Part shown: one piece after another, positions 32,629 through 36,041 of the stretch
Layout of the letters: the number at the start of each line of letters is the position of its first letter
How positions within the stretch are numbered: position 1 is the first letter of the stretch
NCBI GenBank assembly: GCA_024636835.1
Contig: JAGXGH010000007.1
Location: 1 to 36,041 of the forward strand
Reading direction: 5' to 3'
Length of the DNA: 36,041 nucleotides
Source of the DNA: Verrucomicrobiales bacterium
GTDB lineage: Bacteria; Verrucomicrobiota; Verrucomicrobiia; Verrucomicrobiales; SLCJ01
The notes under the pieces: model-generated
Seen by the model: the letters and a program-made list of their open reading frames with translations, nothing else
Database searches by the model: none
Told to the model about the DNA's origin: nothing
Program-made: the position numbers and the translations under genes

Positions 32629-32637
32629 GAGTAGAAG

Positions 32638-32658
32638 GTATAAAGTATAGAGTATTTA
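32638..32658. repeat. degenerate heptamer tract GTATAAA/GTATAGA/GTATTTA
   Basis: Three tandem heptamers starting GTAT lie 10 bp after the purL stop codon. Confidence 0.65.
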
Positions 32659-32697
32659 GGGCGCACGAATCGATCATTCATCCGCCCACTCCGTGAC

Positions 32698-32714
32698 GTC
32701 GGCATCCTGCCGAC
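32698..32714. repeat. GTCGGCA/TGCCGAC hairpin
   Basis: A perfect 7-bp stem with a three-base loop between purL and ppnP, extended by outer GACGT/ACGTC with a two-base bulge. There is no T-run; it may be a dispersed palindromic element or an mRNA 3' end. Confidence 0.45.
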
Positions 32715-32789
32715 ACGTCAGATCATTACCAAGATCAGATATCCCTCACCAAATAACAAACACCAATAACTAACAACAAAACCAAGCAC

Positions 32790-33101
32790 ATGGAATTCCA
32801 CAACGTCACCGCCAACGCTAAAGGCAACATTTACTTCGACGGCAAGGTCGTCTCCCACGGCATCACCCTCCAGGACGGATCCACCAAAACCTTCGGCGTC
32901 GCCCAAAAAGGTAACTTCCACTTCGATACCTCCGCCGCTGAGCGCATGGAAATCATCGACGGCACCTGTGAAGTCAAAATCGACGGCTCCGACAAAACCA
33001 AAACCTACGAGGCCGGCACCCACTTCGACATCGACGCCAACTCCGGCTTCGACTTCATCGTCACCACCGACAGCGCCCAATACATTTGCTCCTACCTGTA
33101 G
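32790..33101 (+). CDS. ppnP: pyrimidine/purine nucleoside phosphorylase PpnP (UPF0345/DUF1255)
   Basis: The 103-residue single-cupin protein aligns along its length with E. coli PpnP (YaiE): YFDGKVVSHGI, GVAQKGNFHFDTSAAERME, IIDGTCEVKI, YEAGTHFDI and a C-terminal YICSYL. PpnP splits diverse nucleosides with phosphate into base and ribose 1-phosphate, which suits a gene beside the purine cluster. It is 161 bp after purL on the same strand, probably with its own promoter. Confidence 0.9.
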   Translation: MEFHNVTANAKGNIYFDGKVVSHGITLQDGSTKTFGVAQKGNFHFDTSAAERMEIIDGTCEVKIDGSDKTKTYEAGTHFDIDANSGFDFIVTTDSAQYICSYL

Positions 33102-33117
33102 GTGGGGCTGTGGTGCA

Positions 33118-33480
33118 TTCCATAGCATCGAACATCATGGAACGCGCGGAAGCATCTCCCGCTAACCCACCACCCTGCCACTTTCTCACGAAAGTAGCTA
33201 CGTTTGGAAGAACGTGGCGGGGGTGATGTCCGAACTACCCTCCAAAACCCCGTCGCACCGAGCGGTGTGTGTTCCATTGCATCACATCATGGAACTCGCG
33301 GGTGCTTCTCCTGCTGAACCACCACCCCGCCACCTTCTCACAAAAGTAGCTACGTTTGGAAAAACGTGGCGGGTGTGATGTCCGAACTACCATCAAAACA
33401 CCCATCGCGCCCAGGGCGTGTGTTCCATAGCATCGTGCGTTATCGGACTCGCGGGTGCTTCTCCTGCCAGCCCATCATCA
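33118..33480. repeat. ~152-bp tandem direct repeat, about 2.4 copies
   Basis: Units begin at 33118, 33272 and 33423 (periods 154 and 151). The shared landmarks are TTCCATAGCATC or TTCCATTGCATC, CTCGCGGGTGCTTCTCCTGC, and AAGTAGCTACGTTTGGAA followed by AACGTGGCGGG and GATGTCCGAACTACC. The third unit is cut off after about 55 bases. Within each full unit CCGCCAC (or CTGCCAC) pairs with GTGGCGG round the GTAGCTAC palindrome, giving a long hairpin. Confidence 0.85.
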
Positions 33481-33536
33481 TCCCACCGGGAGGGATGACT
33501 TCCACGTCGTCCGTGACTTTCCTTCAACGTCAGCCG

Positions 33537-33566
33537 ATCGCGTGCGGCGAAGCCGTTTTACGCGAC
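33537..33566. repeat. 30-bp palindromic dispersed repeat, copy 2
   Basis: Matches 3807-3836 except for one base in the loop. It has the same hairpin potential: CGCGT with ACGCG, GCGGC with GCCGT. Confidence 0.6.
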
Positions 33567-33741
33567 CGCACAAAATCCCGGACGCTTGAAAAGCGACCCT
33601 CCCGAGACCATCAAGCCGCATAGAATTCACCCTTTCCCGTTCGGAAGCCAATGCACGCTGAGATATTCCTCGTCACAAGAAAATAACAAAGCACTTGCAT
33701 AGTCAGCTGTTAGCCTCTTAAATTCCTCTTCCCTACAACCA

Positions 33742-33900
33742 ATGATTACCCAAGCGACAGCACAGACTCCGGTCAACTTGCTCACTATTTGCCCTATGGA
33801 CAAATGGCACGCATCGCTACGCACTGAATCCGTGAGCCGCTTTTATGCGCTCACCAATGACAGACAGGGTAACAACGCTTCCAGGACACACCGACTGTAG
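33742..33900 (+). CDS. small ORF upstream of a terminator, hypothetical
   Basis: A 52-codon frame begins MITQATAQTPVNLLTICPMD and ends NNASRTHRL, stopping at 33900, 27 bp before a strong intrinsic terminator. Upstream, TTGCAT and TTAAAT spaced by 17 bases (about 33695-33723) could be a promoter. There is no clear ribosome-binding site and I know no family. The transcript may instead be a small RNA or a leader of the MFS gene: a GTGAGC/GCTCAC stem lies at about 33832-33854. Confidence 0.3.
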   Translation: MITQATAQTPVNLLTICPMDKWHASLRTESVSRFYALTNDRQGNNASRTHRL

Positions 33901-33926
33901 ATCCTGATTCACCAAGCGAAGATTTT

Positions 33927-33963
33927 TAAGCCCCTGCTGTCACCCGACGGCAGGGGCTTTTTC
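33927..33963 (+). terminator. intrinsic terminator before the MFS gene
   Basis: AAGCCCCTGC and GCAGGGGCTT form a perfect 10-bp stem with a 12-base loop, followed by a run of Ts (TTTTTCG). It sits 62 bp upstream of the MFS start, so it either ends a small transcript or acts as an attenuator in the MFS leader. Confidence 0.85.
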
Positions 33964-34024
33964 GTTTTCGCCCATCCACAACAACCCAAGCACTCATGCC
34001 CTTCCCAAAAAAATATCAGGTATC

Positions 34025-35251
34025 ATGCAACTCTTCTTCACATCACTCTACACGGACATCCGGGCACTGCCTAGGAGCGTGTTTATCCTCGTCCTCGGGC
34101 AATTTCTGAACCGTTGCGGCACCTACGTTTACCCCTTCCTCGCTCTTTACCTCACCGCGTTGAACTACACCGCCGGTCAGGTGGCAACTGTCATCGCGGT
34201 CATGGGCGTGGGTAACATCCTCGGACCCATCGCGGGCGGCTACCTTGCCGATGCCATCGGCAGACAGCGCACCATCGTGATCTCGCTCTTCGGCAGCGCA
34301 TTGGGAACCCTTGGTATCTACGCCTCGGTTACGCATTACCCTGTCTTGCTCGTCACGTGCTTCGCCAATGGTTTCCTGAGCTTCATGTTCGGACCTGCTG
34401 CCAGCGCGCTGCTCACCGACCTCGTGCCCAGCGAGCGCAGACTCACCGCCTACGCCATGGTGCGTTTAGCGATCAACGGAGGCTTTGCCGCAGGGCCCAC
34501 CATCGGCGGGATTCTCTACATCTCGGCACCATGGCTCATCTTCATCGGTGACGCCTTCACCACGCTCGTCTTCGCGGTGTTGGCGTTCGTGTATTTACCC
34601 CATGGCATCCGCTCCATCCAAGGCAAAGCAGGATCGATCCATGTCTTCCTGAAAAGCTGGAAGCAAGCGCTACGCGACCTCGCCACCCACAATCTCTACA
34701 AGCAATATCTGATCGCCATCTTCTTCATGTCGCTTGGGTTCTGTCAGGTCTTCTCCGTGCTCGCACTGAGCACCAAGGGCAACGGACTGACACCCAGCCA
34801 GTATGGCATGATCATGAGCTTGAATGGATTACTGATTCTGTTGATCGAACTTCCGATCACCCACTGGTTGAAACAGTTCGCGCCCAAGCGCGTGCTCGCC
34901 GCCGGCTTCGTCCTCATCGGCATCGGCCTCCTCGCCTTCGGGTTCGCTGAAAACGTCACCGGCTACATCGCGGCGATGGTCGTCTTCACGCTCGGTGAAA
35001 TTGTCGCCCTCCCCGTCGGCATGGCCTACAGCAGCGATCTCGCGCCCGAGAAATTCCGCGGCCGTTACCTCGGCCTGCGCGGAATCACTTGGGGACTCGC
35101 AGGCTGCGTCGCCAGCGGTGGATTGATCATCTACGACCATCTCGGTGCCAGCGTCTGGTTCATCGCCGGAATTAGCAGCATCGTCGCCGCCCCCCTCATC
35201 TGCCTACCGGCAAGAATCAGCCGCCGCCGTGCCATCGCACTCAACCTCTAA
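34025..35251 (+). CDS. MFS transporter, DHA1 (MdtH-like) family
   Basis: The 408-residue protein has 12 predicted helices and MFS motif [14 protein letters not shown], between helices 2 and 3, with [15 protein letters not shown] in helix 1 and a proton-antiport type helix 5 ([14 protein letters not shown]). Relatives such as MdtH are proton-driven drug or metabolite exporters of the inner membrane. The substrate is unknown. It is flanked by an intrinsic terminator on each side and is thus a stand-alone unit. Confidence 0.88.
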   Translation: MQLFFTSLYTDIRALPRSVFILVLGQFLNRCGTYVYPFLALYLTALNYTAGQVATVIAVMGVGNILGPIAGGYLADAIGRQRTIVISLFGSALGTLGIYASVTHYPVLLVTCFANGFLSFMFGPAASALLTDLVPSERRLTAYAMVRLAINGGFAAGPTIGGILYISAPWLIFIGDAFTTLVFAVLAFVYLPHGIRSIQGKAGSIHVFLKSWKQALRDLATHNLYKQYLIAIFFMSLGFCQVFSVLALSTKGNGLTPSQYGMIMSLNGLLILLIELPITHWLKQFAPKRVLAAGFVLIGIGLLAFGFAENVTGYIAAMVVFTLGEIVALPVGMAYSSDLAPEKFRGRYLGLRGITWGLAGCVASGGLIIYDHLGASVWFIAGISSIVAAPLICLPARISRRRAIALNL

Positions 35252-35257
35252 CCAAAT

Positions 35258-35286
35258 GCTCCCTGCCATTCGGCGGGGAGCTTTTT
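35258..35286 (+). terminator. intrinsic terminator of the MFS gene
   Basis: GCTCCCTGC and GCGGGGAGC form a 9-bp stem (one T-G pair) with a six-base loop and a TTTTT tail, starting seven bases after the stop codon. Confidence 0.88.
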
Positions 35287-35659
35287 ACGTTCACATTCTC
35301 CACAGATTTTCCTTAAAAGCCCCCCACTTCCAAACAATGCTGATGCCTGACAACTGACCTACATCGATCCCCGCGAATGCAACAAACTCAGACACCTCGC
35401 CAAACAGTTCGACCTCCAATTTCGCGAACTTACGTAGGTGCGGCACTCACCACCGTGGCGGCGGCTTCCAGCCGCCAAGCCAAACACCCAACCTACCGAG
35501 TGCCCCGATTATTCGGTGTGAAGATGCGAATATTTTGACAGGATTTACAAGATTAAATGGATTAAAAAGCACCTTCACGCGCTAATCGCGAGCCCAAATT
35601 CATCGGGGGTCATACGCGCTAATCGAGTGGTGGCTCAGCCCCTTTACTCGACGCGACGC
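35287..35659. other. intergenic region between MFS gene and integron integrase
   Basis: About 370 bp without a gene. It holds a GGCGGC/GCCGCC hairpin (35460-35476) nested between GGCACTC and GAGTGCC, an AGGATTTAC-like 9-mer tract (about 35540-35568), and an 11-bp direct repeat CGCGCTAATCG (35578-35588 and 35615-35625) close to the integrase stop. No attC site with paired RYYYAAC and GTTRRRY cores is recognisable. Confidence 0.55.
35578..35625. repeat. 11-bp direct repeat CGCGCTAATCG, two copies
   Basis: Exact copies at 35578-35588 and 35615-35625, 37 bp apart, ending 35 bp from the integrase stop codon. Possible recombinase-related site, or chance. Confidence 0.5.
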
Positions 35660-36041
35660 TCACCCAGCTAAACAGAGCCCATCGAGCGGGCTGGTCACTC
35701 CGAGCCCGTTCGCCCCCATCGAGACATGCAGGTAAATCTCCGTGGTCGTAATGTCTTCGTGACCCAGTAACTCCTGGATCGTCCGTAAATCCGTCCCGCT
35801 TTCCAACAAGTGCGTCGCGAACGAATGCCGTAGCGCATGGCTCGTCACCCGCTTCTCGATGCCGGCTGCACTGGCCGCGCGTTTGATGGCTTCGTTGTAG
35901 ACTTTTCCGTGCAAGTGATACCGCCGCTTCACGCCGCTTTCCGGGTCCGTGGACGTCTGCCTTGAAGGAAACAGCCAAAACCACTCGAACGTTTCTGCCG
36001 CACGGCGGAATTTCCGCGCCAAGGCACCCGGCATCCACACC
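35660..36041 (-). CDS. intI: integron integrase IntI (partial, 5' end off window)
   Basis: The visible C-terminal ~127 residues include the tyrosine-recombinase residues [13 protein letters not shown] (His and Arg), [16 protein letters not shown] (His and nucleophile Tyr). Upstream is the extra segment peculiar to IntI ([21 protein letters not shown], then [14 protein letters not shown]). It ends [10 protein letters not shown] with a short tail. IntI recombines attI with attC sites of gene cassettes. The gene points leftward and its start and, in the usual layout, attI and the cassette array lie beyond the right edge. Confidence 0.88.
   Translation of the reverse strand, partial: VWMPGALARKFRRAAETFEWFWLFPSRQTSTDPESGVKRRYHLHGKVYNEAIKRAASAAGIEKRVTSHALRHSFATHLLESGTDLRTIQELLGHEDITTTEIYLHVSMGANGLGVTSPLDGLCLAG

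Larger units (their letters stand above)
33102..34024. other. long intergenic region with repeats, a small ORF and a terminator
   Basis: More than 900 bp with no ordinary gene. It holds 2.4 copies of a ~152-bp direct repeat, the second copy of the 30-bp palindromic element, a possible 52-codon ORF, and an intrinsic terminator just before the MFS gene. Each is listed separately. Confidence 0.7.

Noticed and set aside
33620..33970. 6S, SRP, RNase P or tmRNA gene
   Set aside because: Checked because of the terminator-ended non-coding unit; none of the conserved cores I know is present.
35287..35659. attC or attI site next to intI
   Set aside because: The nested inverted repeats lack paired GTTRRRY and RYYYAAC cores; an ACCCAAC near 35490 has no partner.
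23425..35660. CRISPR array
   Set aside because: The tandem repeats have units of 7-9 bp or about 152 bp without unique spacers of constant length, and no cas genes are present.

Overview
The window looks like part of a chromosome from the Verrucomicrobiota (PVC superphylum). This rests on the types of PurF and single-chain PurL, the ECF sigma/VWA lipoprotein cluster, the integron integrase subtype and the weak Shine-Dalgarno signals. I infer it from protein flavour and did not search databases. No rRNA, tRNA or CRISPR array is visible.

Layout. 1-6.0 kb: 5' part of a Nif3-family gene divergent from ychF, then two tandem HtrA-like secreted proteins (the first with an intact catalytic triad, the second without one) and a HAD phosphatase. 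6.1-15.6 kb: a corrinoid-dependent methyltransferase island. A six-gene minus-strand operon encodes a corrinoid protein, two URO-D-family methyltransferases (one fused to a thioredoxin-like domain), a CobW GTPase, a DUF1638 protein and a RamA/RACo-type [2Fe-2S] activator. Divergent from it are a third URO-D methyltransferase and a sugar-porter MFS transporter. 15.6-19.1 kb: a leftover 3' fragment of nqrF, then an ECF sigma factor, a membrane-anchored discoidin-domain protein and a VWA lipoprotein; the last two share an unusual periplasmic motif. 19.2-23.4 kb: a SNF2 helicase and a shortened MarC-family protein. 23.7-33.1 kb: purine genes (purF, purM and purL, plus ppnP), interrupted by an antitoxin with a truncated PIN toxin and a divergent Fic gene with a perfect palindromic operator. 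33.1-36.0 kb: a long non-coding stretch with ~150 bp tandem repeats and a small ORF with its own terminator, an MFS exporter, and the 3' part of an integron integrase that runs off the right edge.

How the genes work together. In the island, a methylated substrate could enter through the sugar porter. URO-D enzymes would pass its methyl group to the corrinoid protein and on to an acceptor, RACo would reactivate oxidised Co(II), and CobW could deliver the metal. The substrate cannot be read from sequence. PurF, PurL and PurM are three steps of de novo IMP synthesis.

Unexplained structure. Short tandem repeats, mostly 7-mers in 3-4 copies, sit against gene ends throughout the window and cluster round the purine genes; one lies inside the purL reading frame. 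PurL also has Ser in place of the glutaminase Cys nucleophile. Other signs of decay or rearrangement are the nqrF remnant, the MarC internal deletion, the VapC stub and the inactive HtrA paralog.
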